From positions 62,543,168-62,607,167 of the forward strand of contig CM055102.1 in the NCBI GenBank assembly GCA_029204225.1: DNA of 64,000 nt. Reading direction: 5' to 3'. The stretch comes from Diphasiastrum complanatum. Lineage: Eukaryota; Streptophyta; Lycopodiopsida; Lycopodiales; Lycopodiaceae. Position 1 is the stretch's first letter. Each line of letters starts with the position of its first letter. The notes beneath the pieces were generated by a model, which ran no database searches, was not told where the DNA came from, and saw only the letters and a program-made list of their open reading frames with translations. Below are positions 30,209 through 41,571 of the stretch, in pieces. Made by a program: the position numbers and the translations under genes.

Positions 30209-32577
30209 TTTCAACTTGCACACTTTGACTTCCATGCCATGTGTCACAAAGCCACTAGGTTGCTCCATGTACACTTTTCCTTCAAGTTTACCATTTGGAA
30301 ATGCAGACTTTATGTCCATCTGATGTAGATTCAATCCAAATAGTGCCGCCAAAGCAATCATCATGCGAAGTGTATTCCACTTGGCCACAGGAGCGAAGGT
30401 CTCTTCGTAGTCAATGCCCTTACTTTACGCATAGCCTTTCACTACAAGCCTTGCTTTGTGTTTTGCAATAGTTCCATCGGCATTGTACTTTGTCCTGTAT
30501 ACCCATTTGTTGCCAGTGGGTCTTTTGCCCTTTGGAAGATCCACTATCTCCCATGTGTCATGGTGTTTGATGGAATCAATCTCCTTCTGCATTGCTTTTT
30601 GCCATATCTCCTGATTTTTGGCCTCCTCAAAGCAAGAGAGTTCAGTAGATGAAATAATATCACTCATAAGTGCAAGATTTACCTGAAACTTATCAGGTTC
30701 CTTCCTCTCTTGTGGAATGCTGCAACTCTCCTCCTTGGTAGGCTCGGCAATTTTCCCTTCCTTGTCACTCATGAGTTTAGTATACCATTTGGGTAACTTA
30801 CGTTGAGGTGATCCGCTACGAGGTGAATAGGAATCCCATGGTGCATCTTGCTCCTTTATTTTATCACCTGCTACCTCAGTCTTTTCCGATCCAATAGATT
30901 TGTTTCTCACTCTCCATCTCGTCTCTATGGTGGGAGGAGTACCACGTCCCTCATCATCATCATCATGATCTTCCTGTGGTAGTAGAACTATTTCATCCTC
31001 TTTGAGAAGCTTGCATAGCTCATCAATATTCTCTTCTTCATCTCCAAATCTATGGATTTCATCAAATAAGACATCACGGCTTATGTGCACATGTAGCCCC
31101 TCTGGATCATAACATCTATATCCCTTGCTTTGTTCATCATATCCTGTAAAAATGCACTTCAAGGCCTTTACCTGAATTGTACCTCTCTCGCTCTTAGATA
31201 TGTGAACATACACTCAGCATCCAAATACTCGCAACCCATCCATCTTAGGCTTCTTAGCAGTGAATGCCTCCTCGGGTGTGTGATTATGTACTGCAACTGT
31301 AGAGCTTCTATTTTGTAAGAACACATCAGTTTTGACAGCTTTTCCCCATAAAGAATCAGTAACTCCCATATGTGTCATCATTGCCCTAGCTGCTTCAACA
31401 ATGGTACGATTCTTTCTTTCAGCTACCCCATTTTGTTGAGGTGTCTCAACTTGCGCAAACTCTTGTTTAATGCCATGCTCCTTGCAAAAGTCAATAAAAT
31501 CTGTGGAATGATACACACCAGCACGATCTGCCCTGAGTACCTTGATCTTAGCCCCTGACTGATTTTCAACCAATGCTTTGAAGCTTTAAAAACATCCAAA
31601 TGTGTCAGACTTCTGCTTAACGGTGTAGATCCAGGTCTTCCATGAGTAATCATTAATGAAGGTTAGCAAATAAAATGCTTTACCAATAGACATTACCTTC
31701 ATTGGCCCACATAAGTCAAAGTGTATCAACTCAAGCACTCGTTTTGCCCTTGTTGCACCTTCTTTGTTGAACTTCTTCCTATGTAACTTGCCTAGCACGC
31801 ACTCCTTGCAAATGGACTCTTCTTTGTCATCCAAACTAGGTAGACCTGTTACCATCTTGAGCTTACGAAGTAGCCTCAAGCTTTTGAAGTTCACGCTCCC
31901 CTGGCCACTAGACCCTTCCATACACAAAATGTTTCTCTCCTTTGGGTGCGCGCGACCTGTCCGTCGTGACCCTCTCCATCTCTCTCCTCTGGTTTTCATA
32001 CTATGGTGAACAACCAGAAGAGCCTAGCTGTAAATCGAGCATGCATCTACACTCTTTCGCGGCTAGTCACAGCTCTTTGACAATGGATTTGGACCTCTGA
32101 ATCACCCACCTACACCCTTTTTCAATTTCAAAAATATGCTTCTACAAAGAAAGATCCAAGCATGTATATCTTGAAACCCTTGGCTACCTGCAATTGCCTA
32201 ATCTTCACAACTTAATGCAATCCATCCTCCATGACTTGTTATAACCTTCTAGCATCTTCTTAAAAACCCTAGGGCGCCCACTGTCAATAGTTTACAGCTC
32301 CAAAACTGGTTTTCTACTGTGAGAAATCAACAACTTTCTCTCTTAACACCCTAGCTGAGGAAACTTCCATAGTTGCAAAGATGGACAATTGCACTCTGAG
32401 TGCTTCATGGCTGACCAAATAGCATGCTCTGAGGTCACCCTATTACTTGCTACCCATTGCTTCAAACTGCTCTGCAAAGAATTGCTTGCTTGACTAACCG
32501 TAAACGGTTCTTTGAATTTTTCCAAAATTCGGCTTCCAACTAACACCGAACTGCTCCACTTCTAGGCTCTGATACCA
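30209..32577 (-). mobile_element. Ty1-copia element, 3' truncated (integrase to early RT)
   Basis: On the minus strand, 31999-31586 is the pre-integrase zinc region (CKECVLGKLHRKKF) and the integrase start (HFDLCGPMKVMSIGKAFYLL). 31573-31214 holds the rest of the core (KVLRADRAGVYHS, PQQNGVAERKNRTI). 31213-30425 is the integrase tail, an acidic linker and the RT start (QEIWQKAMQKEIDS, NKWVYRTKYNADGTIAKHKA). 30388-30209 continues to MDIKSAFPNGKLEGKVYMEQ and VCKLKK. The aspartate of the second integrase motif is present, although a stop at about 31214 and frame breaks make the element inactive. RT after VCKLKK, including the YVDD motif, and the 3' LTR are missing. Gag and protease are also missing between about 32000 and the PBS; no domain was read in that leader. 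Confidence 0.9.
32566..32577 (-). other. Copia PBS (initiator tRNA-Met)
   Basis: The reverse complement reads TGGTATCAGAGC, the standard plant copia PBS, directly inside the LTR. Confidence 0.93.
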
Positions 32578-32921
32578 TGTCAAGGATCTTATTGGCAATA
32601 TAGTTAGTTAATTTGCAAGCAATCTATCATCAAACAGATAAGCAGTAAAGAGAGATCACACACCAACCCAAGAGAACACTTCTGAACTATATTTACAAAA
32701 GAGACTAAAAGATATATATATATATACAGTCTAATTTTTGTGGGGTACCGCTGCATGACATTTCAGTCCCCGTTACGGGACGCGTGTCCCAACTTACATT
32801 ACGTGTACCGTCAAACTGGCACACATGCATACTATCACAAAGACAGTAAAAAATTCGAAATCACTGCTGAACTTGGAAAGTCATGAACTGTGAGAGAAAC
32901 TCGGGCTTACTTATTCTAACA
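32578..32921 (-). repeat. 5' LTR of the 30.2-32.9 kb copia element
   Basis: In element orientation it begins TGTTAGAATAAGTAAGC and ends CCTTGACA, with TG...CA ends, and abuts the PBS. It is 344 bp long. No partner LTR was found. Confidence 0.85.
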
Positions 32922-33043
32922 AAAAATTATAACATCTAATATATCATTAGAAAGCGCTTGTCAAGCTCTTTCCAAGCACCCATTTCCGTCACATTCTAAT
33001 ATGGCAATCAAAAGTTATGCCATTTTTAGTGTAGACTCAAAAT

Positions 33044-33862
33044 TGTGAGAAATTGGCAAAAATCTAGTTTGGTATTTTTTATGATAGAAGTTTTAAGTGA
33101 ATCTCACATGTGTGGAGGATGTTCCCACGTGTGGAGAATTGTATAGTAAATAAAAATGTTCGATATAGGGGTCTCATAGAATCTCATAGTCAAGCATTTA
33201 GGTGTAGGATGTTGATAGGGTCAAATTTGGCATGATGGCAAATTATCCATTTCCACTTGTAATGCCACTATTGAGCCAAAATAGAGTAGGAGGCCAAACT
33301 TGTGCCAATTAGAGTGTAGACAAGTGTAATGATTTTGTTTGATGAAGCTTAAGAGGTCCAATAGGATTTAGAGGTGGAACCATGAGTGGTCCAATAGAAT
33401 TTGAGGTTTGCTTGAAAATGGTCCAATAAAATTTAGAGGTGCATGGATCAATGGTCCAATAGGATTAAGAGGCGGCAAAGTGTGGTCCAATCATAGTTAA
33501 GCATAGTGGTAGCTCATGAATCTACTAGTATCATTGTACTCCTCATTTGGATCTAATTGATTTTGAGATTGAGTGGATTTTGAATGTAAGTGATTTTCTA
33601 GCTTTCTCTCTCTACCCGAGAGCTATTGATGATTTTCTCTCTCTACCCGAGGAGAGCAGCTTGTTATACTTAGATTACTTTTGGAACACTTCTCACATGT
33701 GTGAGTGAGAGTTGGAAGTGATTGAATGCATGTAATAGTGTGTTTTTGCCATAGAATCAAAGATAGATCTTGAATCTCAATCTAGTCTTGATCTTGGTGC
33801 ATCTACACACTTAGGAGATCACAAGTACATGTAGTGGACAATCCACACGCGTGAAATCAACA
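33044..33862 (+). repeat. 5' LTR of non-autonomous copia
   Basis: Begins TGTGAGAAATTGGC and ends GTGAAATCAACA. It contains several copies of a GGTCCAATAG(G/A)ATT phrase (33355-33500) and two CTCTCTCTACCCGAG boxes at about 33605-33655. Confidence 0.95.
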
Positions 33863-33874
33863 TGGTATCAGAGC
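33863..33874 (+). other. Copia PBS (initiator tRNA-Met)
   Basis: TGGTATCAGAGC immediately after the LTR. Confidence 0.95.
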
Positions 33875-34505
33875 CTACCTAAGATTACCATGCATTTTGA
33901 TCCATTTGAGTGAAAACTATTCATCAATCTTGAGCTAGAAATTGGCAAGATCCATTTTCCTAGCTATCTTGTCCAATTTTGGATCAAAAGAGATCAATAG
34001 GGCATTGAGAGATCTTGTCTAGTTTCTGATGCAATCAGTTTCATTCCATTTGGTTGTCCCAATCAAAAGTTATAAGCTTTTGAAGAGGGTTAGGTAGGGC
34101 ACCTAGACCTGGGAGGACACATTTGGTTTGGTCAAGAGATTGCTTGTTTGATCCAAAATCATAGTTGAATGCTTACCAATCTCATCTATATGTGATCTAG
34201 GCACTGTTTTGAGATCTTAGCCATTTTGTTTCATGCAATATCATTGTATTTGAGTCAAATTTGGTTTCTTAGTGTATTTCACACGTGCTAAGAGTGTTTG
34301 ATCCTAACTTTGCCCATACTCCATCATTTGATGTGAAGTAGATCTAGTTTTGGAGAGATTGAGATAACTAGTGAGAATCATCTCACAGTTTGTTGCAAGA
34401 TCTTGCATAGGAGATGGTAGCACACCATTATTGGATCCTATAGTGAGAGAGAAGCAACATTTTTTTGTTCATCACTTTTATTTATCTCCACTTTACATAA
34501 CTTCA

Positions 34506-35391
34506 ATGAGTTCATACTTGTTGCAACCAAGTGAGAGATTGTCTACTTCCAATTATTCAATATGGAAGTTGAGGATGGATTCCATCTTGATACTCCAAGA
34601 TGTGATGGACATTGTACTTGGGATTGAGGAGGAGCCTCAAGTCCTTCAAGAAGTACAAAAATACAAGAAGAGAGCTAGGATGGCTCTCCACTACATTAAG
34701 ATGAATGTCTCTAATGAGATATTGAGGGAGATTGGTGATTGTTCTACATCCAAGGAAGCTTGGGATTGTCTCAAGTCCATCTATGAGGCTAAGAACACCT
34801 CTAGGCTCCTCACTCTTAGAAATAAAATCTTTCAAAGTAGTCAAAAGAGTGATGAGAGTGCATGTAATTATGTTTTGAGAATCAAGGATATTCATAGGGA
34901 TCTTGCATGTAATGGTGACTCAATCAATCAAAGTGAGCTAATCCAAGTCATTCTCAATGGCTTGAGAGATGAATATGACAACCTTGTCCAATCCTATCCC
35001 ATTAAGGAGGAGCTACCAAGTTTGGAGGCCCTTCAAAGTGTGCTTATTTCTGAAGAATCAAGACCAGAGTACAAACTCTTGAGGATGGACAAGCTATCAC
35101 TCAATCATGATGATGGCAAAGTTCTATTTGCCAAGCACAAAGAAAGGAGTAGAAGCAACATCATCACTTCTCTAATGACAAAGCTAAAGACCAAGATGGA
35201 GAGGAGGAGGATACCTCTCATGCTTCTAATTCAAATCTCAAGAAGAAGAAGATCAAGTGCTTTTATTGTGGCAAGAAAGGCCATTATGCCACCAATTGCT
35301 TCAAGAAGAAGAATCAACTCAATCAAGCCAACATCACCAACGAGAAAGAAGACTATATTGCAAGTGATGGAGAAGGCTCTCTTATGGCATA
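34506..35391 (+). pseudogene. Copia gag with zinc knuckle, frameshifted
   Basis: Nucleocapsid/capsid protein of the element. From the ATG at about 34506 it reads MSSYLLQPSERLSTSNYSIW and KLRMDSILILQDVMDIVLG. The UBN2-type gag core follows (EAWDCLKSIYEAKNTSRLL and VILNGLRDEYDNLVQSYP). The first frame runs to about 35100, after which the meaningful reading moves to another frame. There the knuckle CFYCGKKGHYATNC (CX2CX4HX4C, 35258-35299) is intact, and a stop follows at about 35390. Gag is therefore nearly complete with one frameshift. The longer reading from 34371 is in the same frame but lacks family support. Confidence 0.85.
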
Positions 35392-36366
35392 AAGCTTCCC
35401 CTCTTCCACCTTCAACAAGGATGACTCATGGTATACTGATAGTGGAGCATCTTCACATATGTGTGGGTCCAAGCACTTTTTTTCATCTATTATGCCTTAT
35501 GATGGAGTCAAGAAGACCATATACATTGCAAGTAAGCATGGTGCAATATTGAAGGAGTAGGGATTATTCCCTTGAAGCTTGCATCTTCCAAAGATCTCTT
35601 TCTCAACAATGTTCTTTTTGTCCCAAAGCTTACAAAGAACATCTTAAGTGTTGGCCAACTTCTTGATAGTAGCTTTGATGTCAATTTCAATACTGACAAT
35701 TGTGTGATCAAGAAGGATGGTGAGATCCTTGCATATGGATCGAGATTTGAAGGCATCTACAAATTGGATCCAAGTGAGAGTGCAAACTCTCTTGATGTTT
35801 CTTATATGTCCAATAGTTCAAAGGAGGATGATCACACAATATGCACATATCTTCTCTCTTCAAGTATTATGGTGTATGATTATTTCTTATTATTCAAAGC
35901 ATATGTTGAGAAGAAATTCTCATTGAAGATCAAAGCTTTGAGGAGTATTGGAGCTCTTGAAGGAATAGCACCATATGAAGTTATATTCAAGATGAAGCCT
36001 AAGGTTTATCACCTTAGTGAACTTGGTAGTGCTTGATTTGCACATATTCCCTTGGAAACAAGGAGGAAGGATGATCCATGCTCATGGATCATGATTGGAT
36101 ACTCATTCGTCAAGGAGGCCTTTAGTGTCTTTACACTCTCTATTTCAAAAGTGATTGTGAATAGAGATGTCACATTGCATGAAGATTCAATCTTGGAAGT
36201 GGTCGAGATCAAGGCTTCTCAAGAAGCATCACAACTTATCTTTTTTGAAGGTATTCAAGTTATGATGGGGCCAATGTGTGAGGAGGAGTTTCTTCTTCAT
36301 ATGATCTCAAGAAGATCTTCAAGATGCATGGCCAAGTCTTTATGGCTCACCTTACATGGCAAATAG
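35392..36366 (+). pseudogene. Copia protease and deleted integrase remnant
   Basis: WYTDSGASSHM at about 35430-35462 is the aspartic protease active site with DSG intact. LFLNNVLFVPKLTKNILSVG (35600-35660) is the usual follow-on. After FKAYVEKKFSLKIKALRS (about 35890-35945) the text jumps to GIAPYEVIFKMKPKVYHL and then to the integrase tail (about 36040-36200). The middle of the integrase core is deleted. No RT motif was found in 36370-37180, where only unrecognised short frames occur. Confidence 0.8.
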
Positions 36367-37179
36367 GGGCATCTTTCATGTTGTATCTACTACAACACAT
36401 TCATATAGGCTTCTCTTCCTTTGCTTGAAATGCTATCTTGCTTCATTGAATTTTTGGATCTCAAAGTTCAAGAAAAGCTATACTAGTTTTGTATGATGCT
36501 TATGGTATGGACATGTTTCTTGTCATTATTGACTTAGATGTGTTTCCAATACTTTTTGAAAGCAAGATATTGTATTGTCAAAAGTATGCTCTTGGTTCTA
36601 GTAAGAACAAGATTGAGCTTGGTACTCACTTTTTCTAAAATCATGTTTTCACATGTTTTGAGGCAAATTGTAAACTTCTCTTGAGATTAAGTGAAGCATC
36701 CAAAGTGGACACTTACATCTTTGAGAGAGTAACTAGCCTTAAGAAGATCAAGATAGTCTTTGATATCAAGATTAGATCCGTCATGGATATAGTTCATTGT
36801 ATGTGGACTAGTCAAGCTAGAAAGCATAATCTTGATAATCATCATTGTTTCACATCTTATGATCTTGATCTCCATGATCCTTATGAGGCTTGGAAGCCTC
36901 AGATTTCTCTATTTATGGTGCATCCATCATGCAAGTGGAACTTTCAAAGCAAAGATCATCATCAAGCATGGAGGAAGCCCATGATCATAGTGGCATATTG
37001 GTGGAGCACTCTTCAAAGCCATTGGCAAGAGATCTCTACCAAAGAGATCTTATCATGGATATGGTGAGGGTGCTGCTATGATGGATCCCTTGGCTGATCT
37101 TCACTTCTTATGCATACCAAAGGATCCACTCAAAAAGATTTACAAATGTCTCAAGTGATCTAGTACCTTCCAAGCTATT

Positions 37180-37192
37180 TTTTGAGGAGGAG
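37180..37192 (+). other. Polypurine tract
   Basis: TTTTGAGGAGGAG directly before the 3' LTR. Confidence 0.85.
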
Positions 37193-37983
37193 TGTGAGAA
37201 ATTGGCAAAAATCTAGCTTGGTATTTTTTATGATAGAAGTTTGTAACTGAATCTCACATGTGTGGAGGATGTTCCCATGTGTGGAGAATTGTAAAGTAAA
37301 TGAAAAGGTTTGATATAGGAGTCTCATAGAATTTCATAGTCAAGCATTTGGGTGTAGGATGTTGATAGGGTCAAATTTGGCATAGATGGCAAATTATCCA
37401 TTTCCACTTGTAATGCCACTATTGAGCCAAAATAGAGTAGGAGGCCAAACTTGTGCCAATTAGAGTGTAGAAAAGTGTAATACTTTTGTTTGATGAAGTT
37501 TAAGAGGTCCAATAGGATTTAGAGGTGGAACCATGAGTGGTCCAATAGAATTTAGAGGTGCATGGATCAATGGTCCAATAAGGTTAAGAGGTGGCAAAGT
37601 GTGGTCCAATCATAGTTAAGCATAGTGGTAGCTCATGAATCTACTAGTATCATTGTACTCCTCATTTGGATCTAATTGATTTTGAAATTGAGTGGATTTT
37701 GAGTGTAAGTGATTTTCTAGCTTTCTCTCTCTACCCGAGAGCTGTTGATGATTGTCTCTCTCTACCTGAGGAGAGCAGCTTGTTTTTACTTAGATTACTT
37801 TTGGAACACTTCCCACACGTGTGAGTGAGAGTTGGAAGTGATTGAATGCATGTAGTAGTGTGTTTTTGCCATAGAATCAAAGATAGATCATGAATCTCAA
37901 TCTAGTCTTGATCTTGGTGCATCTACACACCTTAGGAGATCACAAGTACGTGTAGTGGACAATCCACACGTGTGAAATTAACA
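37193..37983 (+). repeat. 3' LTR of non-autonomous copia
   Basis: Begins TGTGAGAAATTGGC and ends GTGAAATTAACA. It aligns along its length with 33044-33862 and lacks one of the GGTCCAATAG phrases present in the 5' copy. Confidence 0.95.
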
Positions 37984-38129
37984 AAAAATGTGAGTCAAAG
38001 AAGTAACGTTACGTTAAAGCCACTATGTCAAGAAACTATTGGGCCACATGTACAAAAGAAGTGAATAAAAGTGAATAAAAAATAAAAAATAAATCTTGAC
38101 AAAAGGCCCTTTTTGTGTTTAAACTTCCT

Positions 38130-38846
38130 CTAATGTGAGTTCATGTGACATAGTCTCCTGTGCCACAGAGTGTCTAGCGAGTCATCATGAGTCTGATGCA
38201 TTTGATCTGTAGGTAGGCATACATTTAGGTAATATAAACTACCTTTCCTTCTACCTTGAGTGATCAGGGTACTGGTACTGGCATCAATCACATTGCATGC
38301 TTCATCAGAAAACGTCACACGCATCCCTGCATCAGCTATTCTTGCCACAGAAAGCAAGTCTTGCTGCAGTGTAGGCACGAACAGAATGTCTTCGAGTCGT
38401 CTGTCTCTGCCATTGGTGTTGAGGCACAGTGAACCAATATCGTTCACTTGATGTTTGGATCCATCTCCAAGAACTATGAATCTTGAGAGATCCGCACTTC
38501 TAAAATCAGACATGATTCGTCTTGATGTCACGAAGTGTGAAGTGGCTCTTGAATCTAGGATCACCTCATGTTTGTCAGATGTTGACGCTGCACACACAAG
38601 GTCTTTCCCATCCCACTGTAGATTTGTTAGTTGATCTTCCAGCATCATTATTTGACTTCTTGATTTTGTTTGAAATCTCATGAGCAATGCATCCCACATT
38701 TTCTTAGACTTGGAGAGTGTAGCCAGGTCAAGTGTGAGACTATCTTCGATGGATGAAGATAGCAAGGCTACTGCCTTGTCATTTTTCTCCCTCCACTCGC
38801 GTAGCTCTTTGCCTGATGTCATAGGCATCTCTTCCATGCCATCCAC
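38130..38846 (-). pseudogene. Copia gag-protease, zinc knuckle deleted
   Basis: On the minus strand: a gag core (VALLSSSIEDSLTLDLATLS, MWDALLMRFQTKSRSQIMML) runs directly into protease text (EVILDSRATSHFVTSRRIM, LEDILFVPTLQQDLLSVARI) and the pre-integrase start (LWHRRLCHMNSH). The frame is open for 238 codons, but two lesions are visible. The zinc-knuckle region between gag and protease is missing. The protease active-site triad DSG is DSR, which should abolish activity. Sequence downstream of 38130 is absent because the 3' LTR of the neighbouring element lies there. Confidence 0.88.
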
Positions 38847-39066
38847 CAGGGGAATAAACCTTCAACCTTGAGTAACAATGATGTCTTAACTTTTCAGGCT
38901 AGAAAGTTAGATCCAGAAGAATCGAATATTGTACAGATCTTGCTCTGTATGCTGTTGATTGAAGCCATTGCTTCTGGAGTCTGTTCTCTTGTTGATGCGT
39001 GCTGAATGTTTGGCCTCTTGGATCTGATAGCCTTTTGGCTATGTCAGATTATGACAAGGTAGGTAG

Positions 39067-39078
39067 GCTTTGATACCA
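39067..39078 (-). other. Copia PBS
   Basis: The reverse complement reads TGGTATCAAAGC and lies between the gag at 38.1-38.9 kb and the LTR-like arm starting at 39080. Confidence 0.85.
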
Positions 39079-39079
39079 C

Positions 39080-40015
39080 TGATGCAAATAAAAATACGAA
39101 AGCAAACAAATTCGGATGGAGTTTGGATTTGATCCCTGGTCACTGCCAGCTGTATCGTTCCTACAGTCCTCGAGAATATAATCAGGCACTACTGATCTAT
39201 GTTTAGAGATTAACACAACATTCAACAAAGATTCAACCAATGTGCGAGATTAAATGAACAAGAGTGAATCAGACACACGAATAACAGTAGACTAATTTGC
39301 ATTAAAGATCAGACATGAAAAGAGTGACATGTGCGCAACGGCTACAAGATCATCTATTAATTTTCTGATTCTTTAAGCACTGCATGCAGATTCACGCAGT
39401 GCGTTGGCATGAGAGAGATACAGTTCTCCCACGAGTGATGTCTCGCTCACTAGCGGACTTGTGGACCTTCAGATCCTATACAGAAACTTGTCTCGCTTGC
39501 AGGCGGACTTCTATTTTGTCTGTTCGTCTTCTTGCTTACTAGCATTAGACTACTTCATGTGTCTCTATGGTATCAAGTATCATCTAGAAAGTATATAGTC
39601 GTGTCATGTAACTTCTAGATTAGAGTGATTAAACATCTATAGCTAATCACGAGTTACAAGAATGGCAGATTAGCCACGACCTAGAGTGTATCTGCTGACG
39701 TCATGCTATTAGATCATGTATCTATACTTTTGGGTACTTTCATGATCTTGTTGGTCCTTTTTTAAGCATGAGGGTAGAAAAGGTGTCGCGACGATTTTCA
39801 TGTCGCGTCGTTTGACTTTCTTGTCGTCTGACTTTCTTCTGTTGTACCGCAAAAAAATTTCTTTCGCAAATCTTTCCCGTTCGTGTCTTCTCGTCAAGAT
39901 GTTCGCAAACATTTCTGCGTCATGTCTCTTGACTTTCGCGCTTGCAAACATTTTCGTCAGGCAGAGGGCTGAAAGCTAGCAAGGCTTTAGTAATAGAAAT
40001 GTTTTGTTTCTTCAT
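39080..40015 (-). repeat. Left arm of inverted LTR-like pair
   Basis: It starts next to the PBS, so its first part is the 5' LTR of the minus-strand copia at 38.1 kb. It is inversely homologous to 41565-42400: its reverse complement shares GATGTTTAAT, GTCTAATGCTAGTAAGCAAG and GAGAACTGTAT with that region. The far end near 40015 shares AAACAAAACATTTCTA/AAACATTTTGTTTCTA-type text with the other arm. The full LTR length is uncertain. Confidence 0.75.
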
Positions 40016-41059
40016 ATGCACTCTATGATTGATTATTTGGATGTTCTTGAGTTCATTGTATACGACTCATACGACAGTTCCATTTTAGGAGGGCTTGCAA
40101 CCTAGCAAATAGTTGCCCATTGTCCTTTGATCTTAGTTAGATGTTGTCGTGTATTCATGATTTGATTTGTACTTTTGTTTGTGTGATGCTCTGCATCTGA
40201 TCTTCTTAATAACTAACTATTTGTAGAACCATACTTGAATCTTCTTCATAACTAATGATTTGTAGAACCATACTTGGATAAAGTATGAATCTAATGTAAG
40301 TTTTGCCATGAGCAACAATTTTTTGTCTTTAAAAGATGAGGCCTTTGATGGGCGTGTTGAAGTAAATTCTCAAAGAACCATGAAAGGTGCAATTAGCTTG
40401 AAGTTGGCACATTGCACAATCCTTTAAAAGGCTCCTTTGCAGTAACTACATTGTCCTATGGACATGTTTTATTAGCAATGGTAGGACAACTAGATTTGTA
40501 CTTGCGCTCTATGTAAATGGCCATCACTCACACATAAGTTAGCTTCCTTGAATCCACACTTTAGCGAGCACAGTTCACTATCATAAGCCAAAGCTGGAAG
40601 TACTTTATTGGAAGCCAAGGTGTTAGCTTTCTTTAGATGTTGATAATACGAGAATAGATTCCTTTGTTCAAATATTCGAGTGCAACGCTTTTTATTTCAA
40701 TTCAATCATAGGTATCATATCTTTTTTAGACCTCAAACACATTATATAAGATTTTGACCTATTCAAGTGCTAATTCAAGTGTTGGGTGGTTAGATATATA
40801 TATAAGTAGATGCAAGAGCATGTAAAAGCAACAATATCAATCAATTTCTTGTAAATAACAAGAGGTACTATTGTTTGTGACAAGATGGTGGTCATTGTTC
40901 GAGATGGCAAGCCCATCTTTATGGACAGGATAATAAGGAATGGGATTATATTAACATTGACAAAACCAAAAGGTGGTGGCTTAGTTCTTTAATATAACAT
41001 CAGAATTTAGGAGAGAATACAAGTCATTATTCAATTTTATCATTATAATTTTTTTACTG
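40016..41059. other. Spacer inside the inverted pair; nothing recognised
   Basis: AT-rich, no coding region or family motif seen. Confidence 0.5.
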
Positions 41060-41472
41060 AGACTCGAAGTTTTCCGAAGACTCGAATTTTTTCAAAGACT
41101 CAAAGTTTTCCAAGACTCGAATTTCTCGAAAGACTCGAATTTGTCAGATTTTCCCAAAGACTCGAATTTTTTCCAAAAGACTCGAATTTTTCCGAAGACT
41201 CAAATTTTTTCAAAGACTCAAAGTTTTCCAAGACTCGAAGTTTTCCAAGACTTGAATTTTTTCGAAGACTCAAATTTTTTCAAGACTCGAATTTGTCAGA
41301 TTTTTTCGAAGACTCAAATTTTTTCCAAAAGACTCAAACTTTTCCGAAGACTCGAATTTTTCCAAGGACTCGACTTTTTCCAAGGACTCGAATTTTCCCA
41401 AAGACTCGAATTTTCCCAAGGACTTGATTTTTTTCAAAGACTTGAATTTTTTGAAGTCTCAAATTTTTCCGA
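41060..41472. repeat. Minisatellite of 17-20 bp GACTCGAA units
   Basis: About 22 imperfect units of the form GACTC(G/A)AATTTTTCCAA follow one another. Two longer variants containing TTTGTCAGATTTT occur eight units apart (about 41128 and 41285), which suggests that a block of eight units was itself duplicated. Since most units are near 18 bp, a long open frame runs through it (41141-41605). I regard that frame as an artefact. Confidence 0.93.
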
Positions 41473-41523
41473 CCCAACGTTGAGCTTGGCAAAGAAGGAT
41501 TTTTCGATACCTTTAATGCAAAA

Positions 41524-41525
<2 letters not shown>

Positions 41526-41567
<42 letters not shown>
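41526..41567. repeat. (CT)n microsatellite, 42 bp
   Basis: Pure CT units between the minisatellite and the right inverted arm. Confidence 0.96.

Positions 41568-41571
<4 letters not shown>

Larger units (their letters stand above)
33044..37983 (+). mobile_element. Non-autonomous Ty1-copia element with both LTRs
   Basis: A 4.94-kb element with similar 819-bp and 791-bp LTRs, a PBS, a polypurine tract and gag. The pol region has lost part of integrase and apparently all of RT and RNase H. An A-rich short target duplication (AAAAT before, AAAAAT after) is consistent with a 5-bp site but is low-complexity. The LTRs differ by scattered substitutions and two notable indels, so insertion is not very recent. 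Confidence 0.93.

Noticed and set aside
33044-37983. Endogenous pararetrovirus or retrovirus
   Set aside because: Ty1-copia order (gag, protease, integrase), initiator-Met PBS and no envelope or movement protein.
41060-41472. CRISPR-like array
   Set aside because: Units are contiguous and imperfect with no unique spacers, and the genome is plant nuclear.
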